Assembly: GCA_964019055.1 (NCBI GenBank)
Contig: OZ025207.1
Location: forward strand, 6,437,501 to 6,501,500
Direction: 5' to 3'
DNA from: Anthopleura xanthogrammica
Lineage: Eukaryota; Cnidaria; Anthozoa; Actiniaria; Actiniidae
Length of the DNA: 64,000 bases
Positions 44,716 to 52,448 of this stretch are shown in pieces. Position 1 is the stretch's first letter; each line of letters starts with the position of its first letter. Both the position numbers and the translations under genes were made by a program. Under the pieces are notes generated by a model. The model was given only the letters and a program-made list of their open reading frames with translations, was not told the origin of the DNA and did not search any database.

Positions 44716-45300
44716 ATGGGATCCATCATGGAACAATACGATGATAAATCCACGCCCTCAAAGACAGAAGAAGTAAAGGAAACAACTCCCCCAAAGAAGA
44801 AGTCAAAGTCAAAGCCCGAGGAGGAGGAGGATGACGAAGAGTTAGCGGAAAAGCGCGAACAACTTTGCATACTTACCACATTAGGAACGATTAGCGAATA
44901 CACGGGGGCCAAGCTAAGTCTAGGAGATGTTAAAAGATTGTCCAAAAAGGATGTTAAGAAATACTATAACAGATATCAAGCCTCCACGGGGGCTAAGATG
45001 GCGAGCGGGTTAATGGACATACTTCAGGGAATAGCAGTAGAAATCATCTCGCGCGTTCTCCCGATTGATGATAAAAAAGAACTTAACAAAGATTTGGAGA
45101 AGGATAAGTTCCTGAGAGAAAGTTTAACCAACGACATCGGATTTGTCGCGTTGAAAGGAGGAAGATTCATAGCATTAGCAGACTTTCTTTTCCAAGTTGG
45201 AAAGCACGTGAAGATGGATTTTTTTGGAGCAGCTCCGGAATTTTTGGAACCCGCGGAACAACTTGTTAGGGAATACGGGCAAGAATTAAGCAAGACTTAA
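44716..45300 (+). CDS. Accessory protein, paralogue 2 with C-terminal extension
   Basis: 194 aa. A charged linker (KKKSKSKPEEEEDDEE) is followed by the core shared with paralogue 1 (EKREQLCILTTLGTISEYTG, DVKKYYNRYQ, VEIISRVLPI). A further ~75 residues with amphipathic helices (GGRFIALADFLFQVGKHVKM) have no counterpart upstream. ATG follows GATAAAGTAAC. Function unknown. A structural or core-protein role is possible given its place between ATPase and membrane-protein genes, but that is inference. Confidence 0.78.
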   Translation: MGSIMEQYDDKSTPSKTEEVKETTPPKKKSKSKPEEEEDDEELAEKREQLCILTTLGTISEYTGAKLSLGDVKRLSKKDVKKYYNRYQASTGAKMASGLMDILQGIAVEIISRVLPIDDKKELNKDLEKDKFLRESLTNDIGFVALKGGRFIALADFLFQVGKHVKMDFFGAAPEFLEPAEQLVREYGQELSKT

Positions 45301-45367
45301 GCAAGAGTTAAGCAAGACTTAAGCATTTGTTGATAACTAATAAAGATGGAAACGCTAAAAGAAGAAG

Positions 45368-45769
45368 ATGGTGGAAAGGATCGTTCGAGAAAAAGATCCT
45401 AAGAAGGTTGCTGCTGGAAAAAAGTTGGTGGAATATAATAGGAAAGCTAAGAAAGCATTGCTAGAAAAGGAAGCTGCGGAAAAGAAAGCTGCGGAAAAGA
45501 ATGCTAATGCGGAAGAAGAAGAATCGGAGGGAACGTGGATGCCTGGACTCGACTTCACTAGCGTATTAACCATGATAGGACTCGGGCTAACGGCTACTGA
45601 TCTATACTTTAAGTGGAGAAAGAGTAATCCCGCTCCTTCCCAACATTCGACATCCATGCCTTCCCAGTCCAATCAAAGCGTTCCCACTCCAGCGGATAAC
45701 ACTCCTCTGCCTTCTCCAACTCCAAATAGGGCGAAGTCCAAGCCCACAATAGGAATGGAAGGTCCTTAA
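45368..45769 (+). CDS. Single-span membrane accessory protein
   Basis: 133 aa: a basic N-terminal helix (KDPKKVAAGKKLVEYNRKAKK), an E/K/A-rich coiled-coil-like stretch, one hydrophobic span at ~62-82 (LDFTSVLTMIGLGLTATDLYF), then a Ser/Pro/Thr-rich tail. The KDPKKVAAGKKL box is one I associate with Polinton proteins (recall). A closer ATG at 45,345, right after AATAAAG, opens a different frame that ends after 18 codons, so a small indel at the start of this gene is possible. Confidence 0.7.
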   Translation: MVERIVREKDPKKVAAGKKLVEYNRKAKKALLEKEAAEKKAAEKNANAEEEESEGTWMPGLDFTSVLTMIGLGLTATDLYFKWRKSNPAPSQHSTSMPSQSNQSVPTPADNTPLPSPTPNRAKSKPTIGMEGP

Positions 45770-45812
45770 GGAAAATTCATATAAGCAATGATATACCCAT
45801 CAAATAAAAGCT

Positions 45813-46043
45813 ATGGCAAAGAAAGTAGAAAATGACCTCGTGAAAAAGATCATGGAATCCGCAGTGATCGTAGGAATCGCTGCGGGAATAGGATTCGTAG
45901 GGAAGAAGATGATGAAAGAGTCATTCATTAGCGATCCATCCAATAGCTTGACGAATTATGGTAAGTGGGTGGCCGTGCTCGCGGGTTCCACGTACTTGAA
46001 GGACTACCTAGAAGAGAAGAAGATCTTACCCGTGGGCGTCTAA
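45813..46043 (+). CDS. Small membrane protein
   Basis: 76 aa with a glycine/alanine-rich hydrophobic span at ~16-34 (SAVIVGIAAGIGFVG) and a weaker second one at ~52-64. CAAATAAAAG lies just before the ATG. Unknown function; part of a block of membrane proteins that may be virion components. Confidence 0.68.
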   Translation: MAKKVENDLVKKIMESAVIVGIAAGIGFVGKKMMKESFISDPSNSLTNYGKWVAVLAGSTYLKDYLEEKKILPVGV

Positions 46044-46057
46044 GAACTACCAAAAAA

Positions 46058-46531
46058 ATGTCTAAACACTTATCTTTCTCAATGAAAGATAAAATGGTGT
46101 CATTGGCAGCAGTAGGATTGACGATTGGTGGAGCGTTAGTTAATGCAACAGCATTCGTGGGAGGGTCTTACTTTGCTAAGTGGTTAGCAGGTGATGGTGG
46201 ATCGATGAAGGAAAAGATTCGTCATGATAAGGCCTTGGAAGCGTATCAGAGGGATATGGGGGCGTGGGAAAAGAAGAAACAAGAGTATAGAGAGTACTTA
46301 GACGCACGATACGAGAATAAGAAGATAGCAGAAAAGAACATGAAAAAAACAGATGAAGACTTTTTTCTCTATGCTAAGACTCATCCGGATCCCGCGTCCC
46401 TTGATAAGAAATATCCGGAACCTAAGTTCTCAGATTATTACAGGCCAAGCAAGAAGCAGAAGCAGTACGAGATGCTTTACGTGGGTGGGGGAATGTTGGC
46501 TTTAACGTACGTTATTCTTAGAGTAATATAA
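46058..46531 (+). CDS. Two-span membrane accessory protein
   Basis: 157 aa from ATG 46,058, 15 nt after the previous stop. The N-terminal span is ~14-40 (SLAAVGLTIGGALVNATAFVGG). The middle is charged and helical (KALEAYQRDMGAWEKKKQEY). The C-terminal span is ~139-156 (LYVGGGMLALTYVILRVI). The C-terminal span closely resembles that of the next gene. Confidence 0.72.
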   Translation: MSKHLSFSMKDKMVSLAAVGLTIGGALVNATAFVGGSYFAKWLAGDGGSMKEKIRHDKALEAYQRDMGAWEKKKQEYREYLDARYENKKIAEKNMKKTDEDFFLYAKTHPDPASLDKKYPEPKFSDYYRPSKKQKQYEMLYVGGGMLALTYVILRVI

Positions 46532-46535
46532 AAGC

Positions 46536-46859
46536 ATGGCAGAACGTGAAGAAGAGTTACATCTTAGCATCAATGGTAATGAGAGAGAATGGTTATTGCG
46601 GGGTAAGAGCATGAGCAAGGGGTCTCAGTATGAGAGGCTTAAGAACTTCTTCATAAATAGGGCAATCAAGATGACTGAAGAAGATCTAAATAGGTGTATG
46701 AGATTACCTAGTGAGGATGATGACTCATATATTGATAGGCTTCGTAATGGTGGTTTTGGAGGGGCTTACGAAGCAAACGAGCAAAAGAAGTACGTGACTA
46801 ATTTCTTGTGGATAGGGGGAATCTTGGCTTTAATATATGTTATTTCTAGAGTAAAATAA
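46536..46859 (+). CDS. C-terminally anchored membrane accessory protein
   Basis: 107 aa, starting 4 nt after the previous stop, with ATATAAAAGC before the ATG. Charged N-terminal region, then a C-terminal anchor (FLWIGGILALIYVISRVK) that is paralogous to the end of the preceding protein. It also contains a SEDDDSYIDRLR segment resembling GGEDNDAYRSRL in the next protein. Function unknown. Confidence 0.72.
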   Translation: MAEREEELHLSINGNEREWLLRGKSMSKGSQYERLKNFFINRAIKMTEEDLNRCMRLPSEDDDSYIDRLRNGGFGGAYEANEQKKYVTNFLWIGGILALIYVISRVK

Positions 46860-46864
46860 AAAGC

Positions 46865-47823
46865 ATGATAGAAGGAGGAGAAATAGACTTTGATCCACTC
46901 ACGGAAGAGGGGCGTACCGATATCAATGATGACCTAGACCCCTTATTGGGGATATAGGTGAGAGTAGTTGGATTAAGAGATTTAGGGAGTTCTTTTCGAA
47001 GAGGGGGAGGGATATGAGTGATGATGAATTAAAGGGGTATGAGAGGTTAGGGGGTGAGGATAATGATGCATATCGTAGTAGACTCAAACAGAAGGTCGAA
47101 GAGTTTGAGATGAGTAATCTCAAGGGAAGGGAAGATAGAATGGAGTCTGCCGCAGGAGAGGTGAAGAAGCTGTATCCAAAATGGGATCCCAAGAAAAAAG
47201 TGGGCATGTCTAAGATGGTACTAGTCGGAGAAGACGAATATGGTAGGGTGACGCTGAAGTTGGGAAAAAAGGGCTCTAAGGAATACTTCTTAGACGAACC
47301 CGAGGCTTTTCCTGATACGATGAAGAAAACTTTGGGTGAGCGATGGAACGAGGTTGTGAAAGACAACGAAAGAATCATAGAACGAAACGAAGAAGAGATC
47401 AAAAGGTTAAAAGAGGAGAACAATCCTGATAACGCGGAACGAATAGAAGAATTAGAGAGAGAAAACGAACGAATAAATGGAGAAAACGAAGCGATAACAG
47501 AAAAAGTTCCTCTGAAACAGCGCATCAAAGAGATCTTCAAAAAAGCAGGGGGAATCACCGCAGCTTCTGTAGTAGCAGCCACCCTCGCGGTAGTTGGATT
47601 CATCCTTTCCAAACTCAAGGCAGGGTTATCCGTCATGGCGGGGGGCTTGAAGGATCTAGCTAAGAAGGTCGCGGGGCTGCTACCTGGGTTGATAGGCGCT
47701 ATCGTTTCGTTCCTATTAAAGACGGCGGGAGAGGTCGTGGGTTTTTTGGGTAAGAATGCGTGGTTGTTGATCGTAGCTGTGGTGGTGTATGTTGTCGAAG
47801 AATACAAGAATAAAAGGAGATAA
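46865..47823 (+). pseudogene. Conserved Polinton coiled-coil/membrane protein, probable N-terminal frameshift
   Basis: The main frame from ATG 47,014 gives 269 aa. It has a conserved YPKWDPKKKVGMSKMVLVGEDE block, a coiled coil at ~112-165, and three hydrophobic stretches (~181-199, ~220-236, ~241-261) ending in KNKRR. This architecture is one I recall from many animal Polintons. A promoter-proximal ATG at 46,865, after TAAAATAAAAAGC, opens 30 codons that stop at 46,958. The 47,014 frame is open immediately after a GGGG run near 46,950, so a one-base indel in the G run probably separates the true N-terminus. If 47,014 is used instead the gene is intact. A sequencing error in the run is possible. 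Confidence 0.72.
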
Positions 47824-47853
47824 GGATATAAGAGATAAGGATAAAGAACATAA

Positions 47854-48534
47854 ATGACAAGATTTTACGTGACACTAAGGAAGCCGGATGAGACGTTTTG
47901 GTTGGAGTATCCCATAAGCAGGAAGAGTAAGATGACGTTGTTGAGTTACATCTTCAAGAATGGGCTCTATGATCTCATGGAAGAAGGACTCGTGTATGCT
48001 GCTAGTGGAAAGGTTAGTCTTAGGATTCCTCGGGGGAATTATCACGTGGATACCCTCGTATCTTTCCTTGAGGGAGAACAAAGCTTTCCCTTGAAGGTGA
48101 AAGAAGATGATGAGAAGAAATGGGTCGTAAGTACCTCCAAAAAGAACACGACCCTATATCCAAACTTAGCCTCTTTCCTGGGGGTACCTAAGGATCTACC
48201 TTGGGATGGAGAGAAAAAGAAAGCACACCCGATAACTCTCAAGAAATCCCCTACCGTTCTTTGTCTTCATTGTAGCCTCGTGAACTCCTTTCATACCCTA
48301 ATCGACGAACAACGTGACTCGTTATCATACAAGACATTCGCTCCTTCCCAGATGCTTTCCACGATAGGTGCGGGGGATCTTGGTGAGAACGTATCACATG
48401 TCTTCAACAATACCCCCACTACCCCCATTTTGGGAGAAAAGATCAGTAGTATCAGATTTTGGGTTACTGATGCTGATAATAACATCATCCCTGATGGAAT
48501 ATATCCAATGATGATTGCAGTAGAAATCACATAA
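47854..48534 (+). CDS. Candidate minor capsid (penton-type) protein
   Basis: 226 aa, with CATAAATG at the start. N-terminal FYVTLRKPDETFWLEYPIS, then strand-rich segments (GKVSLRIPRGNYHVDTLVSFL) and a C-terminal ISSIRFWVTDADNNIIPDG followed by AVEIT. The size, order and beta-rich style fit Polinton minor capsid proteins, which form pentons with a single jelly roll. No residue-level signature proves it. Intact. Confidence 0.62.
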   Translation: MTRFYVTLRKPDETFWLEYPISRKSKMTLLSYIFKNGLYDLMEEGLVYAASGKVSLRIPRGNYHVDTLVSFLEGEQSFPLKVKEDDEKKWVVSTSKKNTTLYPNLASFLGVPKDLPWDGEKKKAHPITLKKSPTVLCLHCSLVNSFHTLIDEQRDSLSYKTFAPSQMLSTIGAGDLGENVSHVFNNTPTTPILGEKISSIRFWVTDADNNIIPDGIYPMMIAVEIT

Positions 48535-48559
48535 GAATAGTAGCGTAATATACAAAAGA

Positions 48560-49177
48560 ATGGTGGATAACGATATTAAAAAGACAACAAGACTCTATCC
48601 AACAGCTCCAGAATTCACTGATGGTGAGGATTTTAGACTACATAAGGTAGACGGCGTACTCACGAAATTAGAAAGTGAGCGCGATCGTTATGAAAAAGTG
48701 CGAAAGAAATATTCGCGATGGAGGTTGTTTTTCCATACTTTCTCAATGACCTCGGGAAGTCTTTCTGTCTTGTTTACGATGGGAGGCATTGGTACTTCAC
48801 TCACGGGCCCCGGATTGGCAATTGGAATACCACTGTCTGCGCTGGGGGGTTTTATGGGGGTTGTTTCTGCTTTGTGTGGAATAACTGTTAAGAAGCTCAC
48901 TGTGAAAGTAAGCAAGCACGAGAAGACGGTTCAGCTCATTCGTTCTAAGCTTAATAGTATTAACGATCTTGTCTCGAAAGCTTTGAAGGATAACAGGATT
49001 AGTGAGGAAGAATTTACTCTTATTCTTGGTGAAATGAAGAAGTACGAGAAACTCAGGGGAGAGATTAGGATGAAGAAGAACGAAGAATTCTCGCAAAAAA
49101 AAGTATTCGACATCGAGGGTTTAAGGAAGGAGGTGAAAGAGGAATTTATTCAACAACTCACACAACCAAGGAAGTAG
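48560..49177 (+). CDS. Conserved Polinton-associated membrane-hairpin protein
   Basis: 205 aa. An N-terminal helical segment (DFRLHKVDGVLTKLESERDRY, then VRKKYSRW) is followed by two hydrophobic stretches (~61-80 and ~83-110, Gly-rich) and a helical C-terminal half (KHEKTVQLIRSKLNSINDLV, RISEEEFTLILGEMKKYEKL). I recall similar proteins in cnidarian genomes, always unnamed. The hairpin suggests membrane insertion. Role unknown. Confidence 0.72.
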   Translation: MVDNDIKKTTRLYPTAPEFTDGEDFRLHKVDGVLTKLESERDRYEKVRKKYSRWRLFFHTFSMTSGSLSVLFTMGGIGTSLTGPGLAIGIPLSALGGFMGVVSALCGITVKKLTVKVSKHEKTVQLIRSKLNSINDLVSKALKDNRISEEEFTLILGEMKKYEKLRGEIRMKKNEEFSQKKVFDIEGLRKEVKEEFIQQLTQPRK

Positions 49178-49269
49178 TGTTCCGACTGGGAGGTTTCGAG
49201 TATAGAATTCATCGCGAGGATAGAATAGAGGTCTAATGGGAAAGAAATACATCATATAAAAGAAGAAAG

Positions 49270-50652
49270 ATGTTCGATGCATTTGGTAACTATATGGGAA
49301 GTGATTACTCAACCTCCCCCCATTGTCCAACACATCCTAAATACCTCCCTAAGCCCAAACCTAAGCCTAAGCCTAATCCTAAACCTAAGCCTAGACCTAA
49401 AAAACCAAAGTCCAACTTTCCCCCAGAGTACCTGTTAAAACCCGTAACCTACCCCCCTCACGAGGATTTTAAGAAAGACCTTTCCGTAGGAGACTTTACG
49501 AAGCTAAGGATATACGTCTCGAAGGAGTACTTTGACATAACGGTCAGAAACTTATTCGTAAACATAGGCATTAAGCATAGGAAAGAAGATGCCTACAGAT
49601 GGATTGACGGCCCAAGCATTGCTTTTTGGCCTCAGAGACTAAACTTCGTCCTATGGTGCGCAACGTCGGGTTGTGGTGTGGCAAAGAACATGCTAAGGGA
49701 TAACCAGGTAGGTAGCTTCTTACGGTTTCACGTTGCCTTTACCATTCGTAGGTTGCTCTACGAGCTCAAGAGCCCACTGCCTGGGGATAGCATCTTTGAT
49801 CCCGTGAATTTAAGTCATGATAAGGTAGCGTATGAAAGGATAGTGAATGAGTTCAATGCTCCAAAGGACTTTCGCTTTACTGAGGGCTCAAATGGTGGTA
49901 TAGGAGACATTTACATGGAGGAAGGAAAGAAAAAGTTCGGCAAGGATCTTGACCCCGGCTTTGTCTTCCGGATGAACATATGGCCGGGTGGTATTTACCA
50001 ATTCGGAGGTGTCGTACCTCACCTACCCTTCGATTATCTTTACAACCCCAAGAGCGAGGATCAATGGAAGTACTTCATACCACGGGAAGGCAAGGGTCTA
50101 ACGTCACCGGGGTTAGCCAGGATAAACAGGAGCATAGAAGCATTCGTTTATTGCGTTCTTGGTTCTCAGGTTAATACCAGGAGCAGCATCGTAGGTTCCT
50201 CTGGGTCAGCCCAACAAACTAGACAGGAATTCTTAGTGCTTTTCGAGTCATCCGTGATAGAAAATAGCATCTCAAGAAGCATCCAAAGTTACCAGCGTGC
50301 CGTGCAAGATGCTCGGGTCAGGTTAGACTTTGCCATATCCCCGGGGTGTTGGTTATTTCCTTCTAATCTCGTAATAAACACAGGGTCAATACCAGGCTAC
50401 AACAACAAGCTCCAGCAGGCCACCAAGGAGATGACCTTTGGTGTTAATGCTGTGAACACTGAGATGGTTGGTGGATCAGATCACACACCCCCGAAGGAGA
50501 AGGAAGACGACGTGACTAAGACGGGGAAGACCGATAGCGTCGTTAAGAGTCCTAAGAGGAATCTTAAGCCCACTGGTGATAGTTCGCATGAAGTGAACTT
50601 AGCGGTAATTGCTGTGGTATCCGTGGGAGTAGGTTGGATGTTGTTTAGGTAG
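49270..50652 (+). CDS. Conserved Polinton-associated protein with C-terminal anchor
   Basis: 460 aa, the largest intact gene of the element. After a Pro/Lys repeat linker (~27-48, PKPK units) comes a large globular domain: LRIYVSKEYFDITVRNLFV, FWPQRLNFVLWCATSGCGV, YCVLGSQVNTRSSIVGSSGS, FLVLFESSVIENSISRSIQ and LDFAISPGCWLFPSNLV. A charged tail follows, then one hydrophobic helix at the C-terminus (LAVIAVVSVGVGWMLF). I recall the family as widespread and unnamed in cnidarian genomes. A membrane-anchored virion protein is plausible but unproven. ATATAAAAG lies ~9 nt before the ATG. Its stop overlaps the convergent next gene by 8 bp. Confidence 0.75.
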   Translation: MFDAFGNYMGSDYSTSPHCPTHPKYLPKPKPKPKPNPKPKPRPKKPKSNFPPEYLLKPVTYPPHEDFKKDLSVGDFTKLRIYVSKEYFDITVRNLFVNIGIKHRKEDAYRWIDGPSIAFWPQRLNFVLWCATSGCGVAKNMLRDNQVGSFLRFHVAFTIRRLLYELKSPLPGDSIFDPVNLSHDKVAYERIVNEFNAPKDFRFTEGSNGGIGDIYMEEGKKKFGKDLDPGFVFRMNIWPGGIYQFGGVVPHLPFDYLYNPKSEDQWKYFIPREGKGLTSPGLARINRSIEAFVYCVLGSQVNTRSSIVGSSGSAQQTRQEFLVLFESSVIENSISRSIQSYQRAVQDARVRLDFAISPGCWLFPSNLVINTGSIPGYNNKLQQATKEMTFGVNAVNTEMVGGSDHTPPKEKEDDVTKTGKTDSVVKSPKRNLKPTGDSSHEVNLAVIAVVSVGVGWMLFR

Positions 50653-51427
50653 AGGGATATTCTTCATCTGAATCTGAATCTGACTCCTCTATTTCTGGTA
50701 TTGGCTTTAGTAGTCTCTCGTACTCCTTAGGATCTTTGGTGTTTGCTTCCCATACTCTTATGACTAAGGTTACTTTACCTGAAGATCCTACGTATATGTT
50801 ACTGATGTGTAACGCAACGTCTACATCCATTTTCTTATCAATGAGTTCTTCTGGATCTATTCTTTTTCCGGACGCGTCGTAAAATCTTCCTCCTAGCTTA
50901 CCCGTAGCCCTGTTCGTTGGTATTTTTGGGTATAACGTAGGCCCTCTTCCCTCTACTTTTTCTAACCTAACGTTCCCATCTTCTCCTGTTACCGGTTCTA
51001 GTTTCCAGTATAAGGGATTTAGTCCGCCTTTGATCTTCTTTAGGTCCGATCTAGTTAGTTCTATTAGTCCTAGTTCTTCCTTGTAGTGTATTACAGCTTC
51101 GATGCACATATCTACGACCTTTTCGAAGGATGTTATCCACTTTTCCTGGTCTTCGGTTGGTCCTTCGCGATTCCACATACATAATGGTAGGCTATAGTCC
51201 TTCTTTGATCCTTCGAATAAGCTTTCTGAAGGTCCGAAGGAGAATACCCACCCAGATGGTACTATTAGCTTTCCTGTTGTTTCCTTGTCGTCGTACTTCG
51301 TATTTATCTCGATTATCTTGTACTTTATCTTCTTTCCTAGCACTTCTTTTTGTATTGGTTTAGAGAATCGTAGGTTACTCGCATTATAATCTATCATAGT
51401 CGTTAGCCTTGGTCCTGTTAGTGACAT
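50645..51427 (-). CDS. Putative nucleic-acid-binding protein (DUF2738-like?)
   Basis: 260 aa on the minus strand. MIDYNASNLRFSKPIQK near the start, a conserved GRGPTLYPKIPT block, and VALHISNIYVGSSGKVTLVIRVWEANT near the end, then an acidic Ser/Asp tail. The pattern recalls an OB-like protein family of large DNA viruses and Polintons suspected to bind single-stranded DNA. I hold that loosely. Intact. CATAAAG lies ~22 nt before the ATG. Confidence 0.6.
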   Translation of the reverse strand: MSLTGPRLTTMIDYNASNLRFSKPIQKEVLGKKIKYKIIEINTKYDDKETTGKLIVPSGWVFSFGPSESLFEGSKKDYSLPLCMWNREGPTEDQEKWITSFEKVVDMCIEAVIHYKEELGLIELTRSDLKKIKGGLNPLYWKLEPVTGEDGNVRLEKVEGRGPTLYPKIPTNRATGKLGGRFYDASGKRIDPEELIDKKMDVDVALHISNIYVGSSGKVTLVIRVWEANTKDPKEYERLLKPIPEIEESDSDSDEEYPST

Positions 51428-51522
51428 TTTTCCTTCTTTGTTCTCTTTATGATAGGCTAGATATTTTTAAGCCATCTTTTTTCTTAGTATTAGATGTCAA
51501 AGTTCTTCTTTGACATCTCACG

Positions 51523-52050
51523 CTACTTAGCCTTTAATAACACACACCCCTCGGGTAACTCCTCTTCTTTAAAGTAAGCGAACTTATATTTTTGGTCATC
51601 GATCTTTGACTTTCCGGTCTTTGCAGAAGGTTTTCCCTCACAACAACCGATTATGAGGCCTGGGTTTATTCCTAAGCGCTTACCCGTTGCGTACATGCTC
51701 CTAAAGTAGCTCTTTTCTTTGGTAAGTAGGTTCGTGGCCACGACGCATTTCCTATTCTCCCAGTTGTTCCTTAGGAAGGAATAGTCTATTTTCTTTGGTG
51801 GTGGCGTGGGGGGTTCTTCTTTCGGAGGGGTTTCGATCGCTTGGGGATAATTTCGTGGTGGTGGCGTCGGAGGTTCTTTTTTTGGAGGGGGTTCGATCAC
51901 TTGGGGCGATGTGGTCATGGACTTGCGGTACGCTCTCATGACCTGTTCAAGCGCTTTTTCAGTGATGTGAATCTCTTCTTCCTTCTTGACTTCTCTCTGA
52001 CGACTTTTCTTATTCTTCTTTCCCATCTTTCCTTTATCATGTATCTGCAT
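51523..52050 (-). CDS. Proline-repeat protein with C-terminal HTH-like module
   Basis: 175 aa. Basic start (GKKNKKSRQREVKK), then two near-identical Pro-rich repeats (KKEPPTPPPRNYPQAIE / KEEPPTPPPKK), then a compact C-terminal module (VVATNLLTKEKSYFRSMYA, GKRLGINPGLIIGCCEG, DQKYKFAYF). The module resembles the NUMOD/intron-endonuclease helix-turn-helix repeat that recognises DNA. No nuclease domain is attached. It is the outermost gene next to the right TIR, starting 17 bp inside it, and could bind element ends (inference). Confidence 0.62.
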   Translation of the reverse strand: MQIHDKGKMGKKNKKSRQREVKKEEEIHITEKALEQVMRAYRKSMTTSPQVIEPPPKKEPPTPPPRNYPQAIETPPKEEPPTPPPKKIDYSFLRNNWENRKCVVATNLLTKEKSYFRSMYATGKRLGINPGLIIGCCEGKPSAKTGKSKIDDQKYKFAYFKEEELPEGCVLLKAK

Positions 52051-52066
52051 CTTTCTTAAAGCACTT

Positions 52067-52442
52067 TTATTTAGAAAAATCTTCTTCTTCTCCTTCTCCC
52101 TTCACTTCCCTTCCTCCCCATCTCCCCCAAAATAGCTCACCCCTTCCCTCTTCTCCCCCATCTCCGTGCTCACTTCTTGCGCACGCTTGGTCACATCTTG
52201 GGGAAGGGGGAAGGCGAGGGTGGAATCGGTGGAGGATTACGGGGGCCGGGCGTGATGTTTGGAGAAGGGGGAAGGCGAGAGCGGGCGTGTGCGGAAGCGT
52301 GGCTTGGGCGGAGGTGATGTTCGGAGAAGGGGTACGGTCGCGTGGGGGCGTGTGTGGAAGCTTAAGCGTGATTTGGCTGTACGTGATGTTGGGGGGAGGG
52401 GGAAGGGTGGGGGCGTTCAAGAATCGGCCTTTGGTACCTACT
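52067..52442 (-). repeat. Right terminal inverted repeat of Polinton (~376 bp)
   Basis: Reverse complement begins AGTAGGTACCAAAGGCCGAT and matches the left TIR nearly base for base apart from the left copy's internal duplication. Confidence 0.93.
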
Positions 52443-52448
52443 CCCTAA
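52443..52448. repeat. Polinton target-site duplication, right
   Basis: CCCTAA, matching 33,580-33,585. The satellite monomer resumes with CAATGAGG. Confidence 0.88.

Larger units (their letters stand above)
33586..52442 (+). mobile_element. Polinton/Maverick element, 18,857 bp
   Basis: It has matching terminal inverted repeats and a 6-bp target-site duplication, both hallmarks of Polintons. It carries the family's gene set: protein-primed polymerase B, DDE integrase, double-jelly-roll capsid protein, A32-type ATPase and a candidate minor capsid protein, plus accessory genes. The right terminus is 5'-AGTAGGTACC when read inward and the left is ATAGGTACC, one base shorter. The size includes a 3,299-bp LINE, so the original was about 15.6 kb. 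Polymerase and capsid genes are broken, so the copy is not autonomous as it stands. Its TIRs are GC-rich, polypurine/polypyrimidine and quite unlike the AT-rich satellite around it. Confidence 0.96.

Noticed and set aside
46923..47807. 294-codon minus-strand ORF
   Set aside because: Antisense to the conserved coiled-coil membrane gene. Ser/Phe/Pro-rich shadow composition.
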